Shown here piece by piece: positions 15,090 through 23,042 of a stretch of 59,508 nucleotides of DNA; position 1 is the stretch's first letter, and each line of letters begins with the position of its first letter. The notes under the pieces were generated by a model. The model saw only the letters and a list, made by a program, of their open reading frames with translations, had not been told where the DNA came from and did no database searches. Source of the stretch: RGIG2206 sp045579085 (GTDB taxonomy: Bacteria > Bacillota > Clostridia > Oscillospirales > Acutalibacteraceae); contig JAZNLO010000024.1 in NCBI GenBank assembly GCA_045579085.1, positions 1-59,508 on the forward strand, given 5' to 3'. A program made the position numbers and the translations under genes.

Positions 15090-17681
15090 TTGAAAAAGAA
15101 AACTCAGCAAAATGACCAGTTAAGCTTTGATTTTGATAAACCTATCAGCTCGGATAACGGCGCAAACCAGAAAAACGGCGGCTTTATGTCTGAGATAAAG
15201 GATGCTGACAGTTATCGTTGGGGCCGTTCTGAACCTAAGAAAACGCCAAACATTCTTACGGCGGCTGAGGTTATGGGCACTAAAAGACAAGCTGCTCAGA
15301 CTAAACAGAGAGCTACAACTGAGCCTGTTAAGCAGAAAACGGCACCAACAGCAGAGCAAAAGCCCGTAATGGAGGATACAGCTGATGTGCCTGCCGCTCA
15401 GGTGCAAGAGCCGAGCATTTCATTTGCTGCAAAAATGATAATGCAGCGAATGAAGGAAATGGAAAACGAGCGTTCTGCCACTCAACAAAGCAAGCCACCC
15501 GTTAAAGCGGTAAACAGCGTTGTTGAGCCTGAAAAGGCAGATAGAGAAATCAAGGCTATAGTGCCTGAGTTTTCGGGCGTAGAAGTTAAGCCTGTGCCTG
15601 AGGCAAAGCCTGCTGACTTGGCTCAAACCATCGTAATGCACGTACCCGACAAGGCAACAAAGCCTGTTGACGAGGAGCCTGTTAAGACATACACTCCGCA
15701 GGCTGAGAAAACCGCTGAGCCGGTTAAAGACGAAAGCGGTATAGATAGCTTTAGAAAGCAAGTGGTTGACTCGTTTGAGTTTGACAAGGACAAGTTTAAT
15801 GAGTTCTTGGAAGCGGATATACCTGTTGAAGCGGACGAGGCTGCTCTGGGCGGCACCGCCGTCTTCAGCGCAGGTATGGGCACAGCGACTAAGTCTGATA
15901 CAGCAGAGTCGGGTGCAACGAGGATGATGGACTTAGACGACTTCGGTGACTTCCAATTTGCAGATGAGCCTGAGTCAAACAAGCCACAAACCATCGATGA
16001 CTATAATAACGTGGACGACGCAGATGCGCTGATAAGCGATTTTTCAAGCAGAAAAAGACGTCTTCAGGTCAGAAGCATCGTTTCCGCTGTGATTACAGCA
16101 GCACTGCTTGCTATTACATTTGGCAATATAATTCCGTTCGGTTTGACCGCTTATTACGCAACAGTTTTAGTCTTGCTCGGCGTGGGCGCGCTTGTTAATG
16201 TCAGCCTTTTTTCGTCGATTGCATCACTGTTTAAGGGCAAGTCGGACACCGACTTTGCACCTGCTTTTTCAATGCTCGCAAGCGTTGTGCAGGCATTGGT
16301 CTGCGGATTTTTCGTTAGCTCCGAGTCGCTGACTGCAACCTCAATTCTTGCCGCTGCATCAATGCTTTCTGTCACCTTTAACAGCGTCGGAAAGCTGTAC
16401 ATAGTAAAGCGCATTTTGCTCAACTTGGATTTTATTACAAACGAGGAATACAAAACAGCCACTACGTTTATCTCTGCACCCGAGTCAAGCTCAATTGCAG
16501 ACCCGTCAAGAGTGGGCGAGTCGGTGATATTTGCACGTCGCAAGGCGATTGATATGACCAACTTCATCAGCTACTCACTGTCGGCAGACCCGTATGAATC
16601 CGATTGCTTCAAGCTTATGATTGCATCGGTTGCAGCGTCTGTTGTTGCAGTGGTTGTATCAGTGTTCACAGCGGGCAACACAGCCGCTGCGCTGACTGCG
16701 TTTGCAACTGTGGCAGCTGTATTTGCGCCGATTACATCGCTCTTGGCTGTGGGCAGAAAGCTGTTTAAAACTTGCAAAGGCCTTGCGCTTAAGGGTACAA
16801 TGCTCTCGGGCTACAAGGCGGCTGAGGACATCAGCGAGGCAAATGTTGTGGCGGTTAGGGCTGACGAGCTTTTCTGCGATGAAAGCGTGCGCCTTTATAA
16901 CTTCAAAATGTTCAACGATTGCCCGATTGACGATGCAATCATCATCGCCGCTGCACTTACTAAGGAGGGCAACAGTCCTTTGGCGGGAATGTTTAACGAG
17001 ATTGTTGCCACAAACGAGGGCAAGCTGCCTGCAGTTGATACAGTGATTTACGAGCATAAGATGGGACTTACAGGCTGGGTTGACAATCGCAAAACCTTGA
17101 TTGGTAACAGAATGATTCTCGAATCGCACAACATTTCTGTACCGCCGATTTCGGTTGATAAAAAGATAATCAGCAACGGCAGATTTCCTGTATACCTTGC
17201 AGTAGACGATAAAATTGCCGCTATCTTTGTTGTGGGATACAGCGCAAATCGTGACGTGCTGCACAGCGTCCGCCGCCTGATAAATACTGGTGTAACTCTG
17301 TTGGTTGACACATCAGACCCCAACATTACCGACAAGCTTGTTGCTGAAAAATACGGCATACCTGAGGATACGGTTGTGGTAATGTCGGCAGACTCTGCTC
17401 GCCGCCTGAGAGAACAGACTCAGCCCGTAGAGAAGGAAGCCGCAAGAATGATTACGCAAACGTTCAAAGGCTTTGTTGACGGATACACTTCAGCATATAA
17501 TTTCCGCCAGTATGCAAGTCTTGTTTCGCTGATTACCGTGATTTTAGTTTGTCTTGGAGCGGCTTTGGCAATCGTGATGCCCGCTTTGGGAATGGGCGAG
17601 TTTATAAATGTAACGTCGGTAATTGCGTTGTATGCACTAAATTATTTGTTTACTTTCATAACAGGTCTCTTTAATAAATAA
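15090..17681 (+). CDS. P-type ATPase-like membrane protein lacking the catalytic Asp
   Basis: An 863-residue protein. Residues 1-320 are hydrophilic, low complexity and rich in Lys/Glu/Pro/Ala, probably disordered. Four membrane segments lie near 325-440, two near 510-570 and two at the C-terminus. Between the last two pairs is a cytoplasmic region that follows the P1-type ATPase plan: a start like VDTVVFDKTGT but reading ANVVAVRADELF (Ala588-Leu594), an N-domain-like stretch with NSPLAGMF, GLTGWVDNRKTLIGNRM, and a P-domain-like VTLLVDTSDP in place of the TGDN motif. The phosphorylated Asp is absent, so ATP-driven transport is unlikely. TTG at 15090 is preferred because CGGGAG lies upstream of it; a GTG at 15081 would overlap that site. 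It lies 23 bases after rlmB, probably co-transcribed. Confidence 0.7.
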   Translation: MKKKTQQNDQLSFDFDKPISSDNGANQKNGGFMSEIKDADSYRWGRSEPKKTPNILTAAEVMGTKRQAAQTKQRATTEPVKQKTAPTAEQKPVMEDTADVPAAQVQEPSISFAAKMIMQRMKEMENERSATQQSKPPVKAVNSVVEPEKADREIKAIVPEFSGVEVKPVPEAKPADLAQTIVMHVPDKATKPVDEEPVKTYTPQAEKTAEPVKDESGIDSFRKQVVDSFEFDKDKFNEFLEADIPVEADEAALGGTAVFSAGMGTATKSDTAESGATRMMDLDDFGDFQFADEPESNKPQTIDDYNNVDDADALISDFSSRKRRLQVRSIVSAVITAALLAITFGNIIPFGLTAYYATVLVLLGVGALVNVSLFSSIASLFKGKSDTDFAPAFSMLASVVQALVCGFFVSSESLTATSILAAASMLSVTFNSVGKLYIVKRILLNLDFITNEEYKTATTFISAPESSSIADPSRVGESVIFARRKAIDMTNFISYSLSADPYESDCFKLMIASVAASVVAVVVSVFTAGNTAAALTAFATVAAVFAPITSLLAVGRKLFKTCKGLALKGTMLSGYKAAEDISEANVVAVRADELFCDESVRLYNFKMFNDCPIDDAIIIAAALTKEGNSPLAGMFNEIVATNEGKLPAVDTVIYEHKMGLTGWVDNRKTLIGNRMILESHNISVPPISVDKKIISNGRFPVYLAVDDKIAAIFVVGYSANRDVLHSVRRLINTGVTLLVDTSDPNITDKLVAEKYGIPEDTVVVMSADSARRLREQTQPVEKEAARMITQTFKGFVDGYTSAYNFRQYASLVSLITVILVCLGAALAIVMPALGMGEFINVTSVIALYALNYLFTFITGLFNK

Positions 17682-17711
17682 AGAAAATTTTACAAAATAT
17701 GCCAAAAAAGG

Positions 17712-17740
17712 TTGACATTACCTACAATATAAAGTATAAT
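17712..17740 (+). promoter_or_regulatory. Near-consensus promoter of the AbrB-like gene
   Basis: TTGACA at 17712-17717, 17-base spacer, TATAAT at 17735-17740. Both boxes are perfect matches to sigma-A, suggesting strong or tightly repressed expression. Confidence 0.85.
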
Positions 17741-17784
17741 TTAGTAAAACTTGTAAAAATATGGTTAAAGAGAGGGAAATAAGA

Positions 17785-18036
17785 ATGAAAGCAACAGGAA
17801 TTGTCAGACAGATTGATAGTCTTGGTAGAATAGTAATTCCGAAAGAACTCCGCCGTGTAATGAAGATAACCGACGAGAAGGATTCAATGGAAATATTCAC
17901 TGAGGGCGATACAATAATCCTCAAGAAGTATGAGCCTTGTTGTATGTTTTGCAACGAAGCTGATGATTTGGTTGAGTTTAAAGGCCACTCAATATGTAAG
18001 TCTTGCCTGAACGAGCTTAATAAAGCCGCAGAATAA
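17785..18036 (+). CDS. AbrB-family transition-state regulator with zinc ribbon
   Basis: An 83-residue DNA-binding protein. The N-terminal ~50 residues are an AbrB domain (GIVRQIDSLGRIVIPKELRR), close to that of SpoVT in this window. The C-terminus holds CMFC and CKSC pairs about 20 residues apart, a likely zinc ribbon, instead of the AbrB dimerisation tail. The ATG at 17785 is chosen because AGAGGGA lies upstream of it and the product then begins MKATGIV like other AbrB proteins. It is monocistronic between a consensus promoter and a terminator, so autorepression is plausible. Confidence 0.88.
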   Translation: MKATGIVRQIDSLGRIVIPKELRRVMKITDEKDSMEIFTEGDTIILKKYEPCCMFCNEADDLVEFKGHSICKSCLNELNKAAE

Positions 18037-18059
18037 AGGCTGATATAGAGGGTAAAAAA

Positions 18060-18093
18060 CCGCAGTCAACAATATGTTGACTGCGGCTTTTTT
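18060..18093 (+). terminator. Terminator of the AbrB-like gene
   Basis: Perfect 11-bp stem (18060-18070 with 18076-18086), AATAT loop, then C and six T. Confidence 0.92.
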
Positions 18094-18153
18094 CTGCTTT
18101 TTATTGTTGATTAAAATTTTCTGCAGAAGAAAATGCAATTGGGGAAAATGCAC

Positions 18154-18182
18154 TTGACAAGATACGACAAATAAGATATGCT
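18154..18182 (+). promoter_or_regulatory. Promoter of the glycine-riboswitch/symporter transcript
   Basis: TTGACA at 18154-18159, 17-base spacer, TATGCT at 18177-18182. The transcript would start about 25-30 bases before the first aptamer. Confidence 0.7.
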
Positions 18183-18217
18183 AATAAGGTAAAATTTAAT
18201 AGTTAGTTAAGAGAAGT

Positions 18218-18400
18218 TGACAGGAAATTAGACATAAGAATTATAGTAGATTCTTGTCTTTCCCACGGGGTAACACTCTCAGGTTCCGCATTTGCGGAGA
18301 GGACTGTCAGCGGATAACTAATCTGGAGAAGCTCTGTTAAATCAGAGTGCCGAAGGTGCAAGGCGGTAAACGCTCAATCTCTCAGGCGAAAGGACAGATT
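18218..18400 (+). ncRNA. Tandem glycine riboswitch, first aptamer diverged
   Basis: Aptamer II (18320-18400) is canonical: CTGGAGAAGCTC, GCCGAAGGTGCAA, then CTCTCAGGCGAAAGGACAG, with P1 formed by AATCT (18320-18324) and AGATT (18396-18400). Aptamer I (18218-18309) has P1 TGACAG/CTGTCA and keeps CTCTCAGGT and GAGAGGACTGTCAGCGG, but its 5' core reads AGGAAAT and CCACGGGGTAAC where GGAGAG and GCCGAAGGnGCAA are expected. The arrangement of two aptamers joined by a short linker is the known glycine switch design. It precedes an Ala/Gly symporter, a known target. Confidence 0.9.
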
Positions 18401-18448
18401 TTAATTTTTCTGTACAGCACAAGGCTGTGTTGTAATTGCCTTTTTATG

Positions 18449-18483
18449 AGAGTATTGCGTCTTTGGCGTGATACTCTTTTTTT
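18449..18483 (+). terminator. Expression-platform terminator of the glycine riboswitch
   Basis: AGAGTAT (18449-18455) pairs with ATACTCT (18471-18477), with an inner GC pair region, then seven T. It lies between aptamer II and the symporter start codon, as expected if glycine binding decides readthrough. A weaker AGGC/GCCT hairpin lies just before it. Confidence 0.75.
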
Positions 18484-18508
18484 GTATTTTATTTTAGGAG
18501 GAAGATAT

Positions 18509-20077
18509 ATGTCAGAATTTTTGCAGAGTGTGGCATCCGTTAATGACGAGATAAACACATTCGTGTGGACAACATTGGGCTTGGTGCTATTGCTTGGAAC
18601 AGGTGTGCTCACCACAGTGTTGACGAAGTTTTTCCAGGTGACTCATATTGGTCTTTGGTTAAAAAACACTCTTGGTAGTATGTTTAAGAAGGATGTTATA
18701 GGTCACAGTAAGGACAAGGCATCCATTTCACCGTTCCAGGCGCTTTGCACTGCGCTTGCAGCAACAATCGGCGTAGGTAACATTGCAGGTGTTGCCGCAG
18801 CTATTACTGTTGGTGGCGCAGGAGCGGTATTCTGGATGTGGGTTGCGGCATTTTTCGGAATGATGACCAACTATTCAGAAAACGTGCTTGGTATGTACTA
18901 TCGCCGTAAGAATCCAGACGGCGAGTGGTCAGGCGGCGCAATGTATTATCTTAGCGAGGGTCTTGGCTCATTTAAGAATTGCAAATGGGTAGGCAAGGGT
19001 CTTGCAATTCTGTTCTCTTGCTTTACACTGCTTGCATCATTTGGTATAGGCAGTATGGGACAGGTTAATAAGATAGTTGTAAATATTGAGTCAGCATTTC
19101 CTATCAAGGCTCTCACCGATATTGAGCTGTTTGAGGGAGTATCCGCTTATTCTGTAACAATCGGCTTTGCGCTTGTTATTATAGCCTCTTTGATAATACT
19201 TGGCGGACTTAAGAGAATAGCATCCTTTGCAGAAAAAATCGTACCGTTTATGGTTGTTCTTTTCGTAGCAGGAAGCCTTATCATAATAGCTATAAATTAC
19301 CAGAACATTCTGCCTGCATTCAAGGCAATATTTACAACTGCATTCAAGCCGCTTGCAGTTGTCGGCGGCGCAACGGGCGCAGCAATCAAGACAGTTATTG
19401 TTCAGGGCTGCAAGAGAGGCGTTTTCTCAAACGAGGCAGGACTTGGTTCATCAGTTATGGTTCACTCCAACTCTAACATAAAAGAGCCTGTTAAGCAGGG
19501 TATGTGGGGTATATTTGAGGTGTTCGCAGATACAATGGTTGTTTGCACGATGACCGCTTTGGTTGTACTCACATCAGGCGTATATAACCTCGAAACCGGA
19601 CTTCTGGCAAAGGGACTCAGCGACGCAACTTTGGTTGGCTCAGCGTTCAACACAGTATTCAGCTTTGGCAATATTGGTGAGAAGTTTATAGCTGTTGCAA
19701 TTCTGCTGTTTGCGTTTACAACAGTTCTCGGCTGGTCGCATTACGGCACAAAGGCGTGGGAGTATCTGTTCGGAACAAAGTCCAGCAAGGTATATAAGGT
19801 TATACATATTTGCACGATTATGCTCGGCGCAATCCTTACCTCATCTCTGGCTTGGGATATTTCAGATACCTTTAACGGACTTATGCTCATACCCAACCTT
19901 ATCGGTGTTGTTGCCCTTTCGGGACTCGTAATGAAGATTACCAAAAACTACATCGACCGTAAAATTAAGAATAAGAATGTTAAGCCTATGCTCTCTGTTT
20001 TCGAAGATTTAAATGATGCTCATGCAGCAGAAATATACGCAGAGGAAACTCAAGAGAAAGAAACCGTAGAGGCATAA
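18509..20077 (+). CDS. Alanine/glycine:cation symporter (AgcS family)
   Basis: Na+- or H+-coupled uptake carrier for alanine or glycine in the cytoplasmic membrane. The 522 residues have about eleven hydrophobic segments and family motifs: AALAATIGVGNIAGVAAAI near residue 90, GGAGAVFWMWVAAFFGM, GEWSGGAMYYLSEGL, and SNEAGLGSSVMVHS in the middle. The start is ATG 18509 after AGGAGGAAG; a longer frame would run into the riboswitch. Regulation by the glycine riboswitch points to glycine as ligand and perhaps substrate; whether the switch turns expression on or off depends on the platform fold. Confidence 0.93.
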   Translation: MSEFLQSVASVNDEINTFVWTTLGLVLLLGTGVLTTVLTKFFQVTHIGLWLKNTLGSMFKKDVIGHSKDKASISPFQALCTALAATIGVGNIAGVAAAITVGGAGAVFWMWVAAFFGMMTNYSENVLGMYYRRKNPDGEWSGGAMYYLSEGLGSFKNCKWVGKGLAILFSCFTLLASFGIGSMGQVNKIVVNIESAFPIKALTDIELFEGVSAYSVTIGFALVIIASLIILGGLKRIASFAEKIVPFMVVLFVAGSLIIIAINYQNILPAFKAIFTTAFKPLAVVGGATGAAIKTVIVQGCKRGVFSNEAGLGSSVMVHSNSNIKEPVKQGMWGIFEVFADTMVVCTMTALVVLTSGVYNLETGLLAKGLSDATLVGSAFNTVFSFGNIGEKFIAVAILLFAFTTVLGWSHYGTKAWEYLFGTKSSKVYKVIHICTIMLGAILTSSLAWDISDTFNGLMLIPNLIGVVALSGLVMKITKNYIDRKIKNKNVKPMLSVFEDLNDAHAAEIYAEETQEKETVEA

Positions 20078-20089
20078 CAAAGCAAATTA

Positions 20090-20123
20090 AACAGCCCTGA
20101 GCGTAACCGCTCAGGGCTGTTTT
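20090..20123 (+). terminator. Terminator of the symporter gene
   Basis: A 13-bp stem (20091-20103 with 20108-20120), TAAC loop, short T tail. The converging pyk gene ends at 20139. Confidence 0.82.
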
Positions 20124-20138
20124 AATGCTTTTATAAAG

Positions 20139-21551
20139 TTAAATTGTTTCGATTTTAATCAGGTTTGTGTTGCCTGATTTTCCGTTTGTGATACCGCCTG
20201 TAATTATAACGCTGTCTCCTTGCTGTAGGTTGAAAACACGCTCAGCAGTCATTCTTGCATTGTAGAAAAGCACGTCAGTTGAATCGAACGATTCGCTCAT
20301 AACAGGAGTGACACCCCAAGACAAAGCAAGCTTATACCACACCTTTTTAGTAGTGGTCATACCGATAATGTCGATGGGGCAGCGGAAACGGGATACCATT
20401 CTTGCGGTGAGTCCCGAACGCGAGCAAGCGATTATAGCCTTAGCGCCGATGTCTATTGCCATACCGCAGCTTGCGTGAGAGATGGCATCGGGTTTGTTTT
20501 TGATTTCAAACTGAGCTCTGGTGAATCTGCCCTTGTAGTTGATGTTTTTCTCAGTTTCAACCGTAATCTGAGCCATCGTAGCAACGGTCTGCACAGGATA
20601 TTTGCCCGCTGCGCTCTCACCCGACAGCATAACAGCGCTTGAGCCGTCATAAACGGCGTTGGCTACGTCAGAGATTTCGGCACGGGTGGGGCGGGGATTA
20701 TGAATCATAGATTCGAGCATTTCTGTGGCGGTGATAACTCGTTTACCGAGCATACGGCACTTTGTAATCAGCATTTTCTGGATAGCAGGCACCTCAATAA
20801 ACGGAATCTCAACGCCCAAGTCGCCTCTGGCTATCATTATTCCGTCACACTCGGAGCAAATCTCCTCAATATTTTCAACGCCGGCCCTGTTTTCAATTTT
20901 TGCGATTATGTCAATGTCCTCGCCACCGTTTTCGTGAACAAACTTCTTTATATCAATCAGGTCTTGCTTAACAGAAACAAAGGAGCAAGCGATGAAGTCC
21001 ACTCCGTTTTGGATTCCTATTAGGAGGTCGTGCTTATCTTGCTCGCTGAGGTAAACCTGATGCATAACTTTATTTGGGAAGCTCATACTTTTTTTATTGA
21101 CAAGCTCGCCGCCTGTAATAACAGTGCAAACCGCATCTGTGTCGGTGAGAGCGGTAACCTTAAACGAAACCAGCCCGTTGTTGACAAGTATCACATCGCC
21201 AACAGTTAAATCGTCAATTAGGTGCTTGTAGCTGACACTTACTCTTGTGTTATCACCGAGAATATCATCGGTTGTGAACGTAAACGTGTCACCGTCGTTA
21301 AGGAAAATTTTGTTGTTTACAAAATTGCCGATTCTGTACTCAGGACCCTTTGTATCTAACATTATGGCAATAGGCATATTTAGTTTTTCTCTTACCTTTT
21401 TAACCAGATTTATCATATTAATATGGTCCTCGTCAGAGCCGTGCGAAAAGTTAAGGCGAGCAACATTCATGCCAGCCTTGCACATTTCTGTCAAGGTTTC
21501 CTCGTTGTTGCACGCAGGACCCATAGTGCAGATTATTTTTGTTTTTCTCAT
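20139..21551 (-). CDS. pyk: Pyruvate kinase
   Basis: Last ATP-yielding step of glycolysis: phosphoenolpyruvate and ADP to pyruvate and ATP. The 470 residues give the short form without the extra C-terminal PEP-utilisation domain of Bacillus Pyk. Visible: KIICTMGPAC at the start, RLNFSHG, LDTKGPEYRIG (usually DTKGPEIR), the catalytic stretch IIAKIENRAGVEN, MIARGDLGVEIP, then VITATEMLESM, and the C-terminal allosteric domain. ATG is well placed downstream of a good promoter. It stands alone on the minus strand. Confidence 0.96.
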   Translation of the reverse strand: MRKTKIICTMGPACNNEETLTEMCKAGMNVARLNFSHGSDEDHINMINLVKKVREKLNMPIAIMLDTKGPEYRIGNFVNNKIFLNDGDTFTFTTDDILGDNTRVSVSYKHLIDDLTVGDVILVNNGLVSFKVTALTDTDAVCTVITGGELVNKKSMSFPNKVMHQVYLSEQDKHDLLIGIQNGVDFIACSFVSVKQDLIDIKKFVHENGGEDIDIIAKIENRAGVENIEEICSECDGIMIARGDLGVEIPFIEVPAIQKMLITKCRMLGKRVITATEMLESMIHNPRPTRAEISDVANAVYDGSSAVMLSGESAAGKYPVQTVATMAQITVETEKNINYKGRFTRAQFEIKNKPDAISHASCGMAIDIGAKAIIACSRSGLTARMVSRFRCPIDIIGMTTTKKVWYKLALSWGVTPVMSESFDSTDVLFYNARMTAERVFNLQQGDSVIITGGITNGKSGNTNLIKIETI

Positions 21552-21574
21552 AAATAAACACCGCCAATTCTTAT

Positions 21575-21603
21575 CTTATATTTTACCAAATTAGCCTTGT
21601 CAA
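21575..21603 (-). promoter_or_regulatory. Promoter of pyk
   Basis: On the minus strand TTGACA (21603-21598), a 17-base spacer and TATAAG (21580-21575), ending 24 bases before the start codon. Confidence 0.75.
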
Positions 21604-21640
21604 TACAACAACAATCTTTATATTTTAATTAAATATCCAT

Positions 21641-21669
21641 AAAAAAAGAGCCTGTCAAGCGACAGGCTC
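21641..21669 (-). terminator. Terminator of the MBOAT/DHHW operon
   Basis: Perfect 9-bp stem (GAGCCTGTC/GACAGGCTC) with a 4-base loop; on the minus strand it is followed by seven U. Confidence 0.88.
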
Positions 21670-21693
21670 AAGGGCTTTTAATGTGTGTTTTGC

Positions 21694-23031
21694 TTATCTG
21701 GCAATAAGCTGCTCTAAATTTCCAATCAGCATAGAGCTTCTGGTAGCCGAAATGTTGTTAACAAATATAATGTCTTGCACAGCGTTGTCAGCCACCAACT
21801 GCTTCAGGCTTCCTTGATAATAGCGGTAATCCACAACATAAATATTCTGGTAATGGGGAACAAGCAACGGAACAAAGGCGTTGCCGAAAGATTCCTTAAC
21901 CACCACGCATGAGGAGCCATCAGTAACCTCGTTGTTGACTATGGTTGTGAACGGATTATCGCCCGCAATAAAGGCTGAGGCATACTTGTTGCTTGCGTTA
22001 TAGTTGGATACGTTCTGGATAATGGGATAGTCACTATACAGCAGCGAGCCGTCTTTTCTGTAAACGTTCATGTGAGCATCTTTATATGCCTTTATGGTCA
22101 TAACGTCGTCAGGATTTTTCTCCATTTTTGCGTTCTTGTTTGTACCCGCATAGAATGAGCCGAGAAAGCCCTCGTAATTGACGATTTCGCTGTTGCCGAG
22201 CAAGAACGGAGCAACGCCTTTGACCTCAGCAAATCTCTCATACGCATAGTAGGCGCCCAACTGAGTCCAGTGGTGGTCTGTGCGGAAGAAGATATACTGA
22301 TTGCGGTGACTAAGCAGTGAGTCATAAATATCAACGCACTTTACCTTATCACCCATTGAGCCGTAGAGGTAATCTATAGCTTTTCTTTGGTCAGAGCTTT
22401 TAACGGTACTCTTGAGGTTGTCCGGCAGGGTAATTGAAATGCTTGTCGGCACAACCATATCATAAACAGTTGCCTCACTAAAAATGTTTGAGGCAGCGTT
22501 TATGGCAGCGCTGTACCTATCTGCAAGCTTGGTGTTAAAATTGTAATATTCATAAGCTGTATCGCCAACAAGCAGTATGCCGCCTAAGGTTTCGGCAGCG
22601 TCTTCAGGCTCTTTCAAGTCGGGAATATCCCAACTGGAAGTGGCAGATGATGAGGTTGAGTCGCTTGTTTCGTCTTTGTCTGCGGGCTTTTTCGGTATGT
22701 CGGGGATATCGTCGCCCTCGTCAACATTGCCGTGAATCTGGGTTGTATTAACTCCGTAGAACGACTGAATAGAGGTGTAGGCAGAGATAAGCTGTTCTCT
22801 GAACGGGAACGTATCTGAAAACCAAGTGTCAATATCTCTAAAGTAAGAGCCGCTTATGAGCGCGTCAGCACTGTATTCCGGGAATTTAGCCAATTCTCGC
22901 TTTTCATTTTCTGAAACAGTCGGACGCAAAAACAGCAGAAAAGATATCACAAGCCCCGCAATCATAGCAAGAATAAACAGCACAGATTTAACGGCGTCAA
23001 CTAAAAGGAAAACTTTTTTGTTATTATTCAT
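21694..23031 (-). CDS. DHHW-family (AlgJ-like) polysaccharide acylation protein
   Basis: A 445-residue exported protein anchored by one N-terminal membrane helix (about 12-36). After a Ser/Asp/Lys-rich linker (about 105-140), the catalytic-like domain carries the family signature FFRTDHHWTQLGAYYAYE, and near the C-terminus VVKESFGNAFVPLLVPHY, the typical partner motif with a conserved Ser. Such proteins work with an MBOAT channel to add acyl groups to exported polysaccharide. It lies eleven bases downstream of the MBOAT gene, with GGAGG as ribosome-binding site. Confidence 0.88.
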   Translation of the reverse strand: MNNNKKVFLLVDAVKSVLFILAMIAGLVISFLLFLRPTVSENEKRELAKFPEYSADALISGSYFRDIDTWFSDTFPFREQLISAYTSIQSFYGVNTTQIHGNVDEGDDIPDIPKKPADKDETSDSTSSSATSSWDIPDLKEPEDAAETLGGILLVGDTAYEYYNFNTKLADRYSAAINAASNIFSEATVYDMVVPTSISITLPDNLKSTVKSSDQRKAIDYLYGSMGDKVKCVDIYDSLLSHRNQYIFFRTDHHWTQLGAYYAYERFAEVKGVAPFLLGNSEIVNYEGFLGSFYAGTNKNAKMEKNPDDVMTIKAYKDAHMNVYRKDGSLLYSDYPIIQNVSNYNASNKYASAFIAGDNPFTTIVNNEVTDGSSCVVVKESFGNAFVPLLVPHYQNIYVVDYRYYQGSLKQLVADNAVQDIIFVNNISATRSSMLIGNLEQLIAR

Positions 23032-23042
23032 AGCAACGCCTC

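Noticed and set aside
18347..18508. N-terminal extension of the symporter
   Set aside because: It runs through the second aptamer and terminator; ATG 18509 has AGGAGG just upstream.
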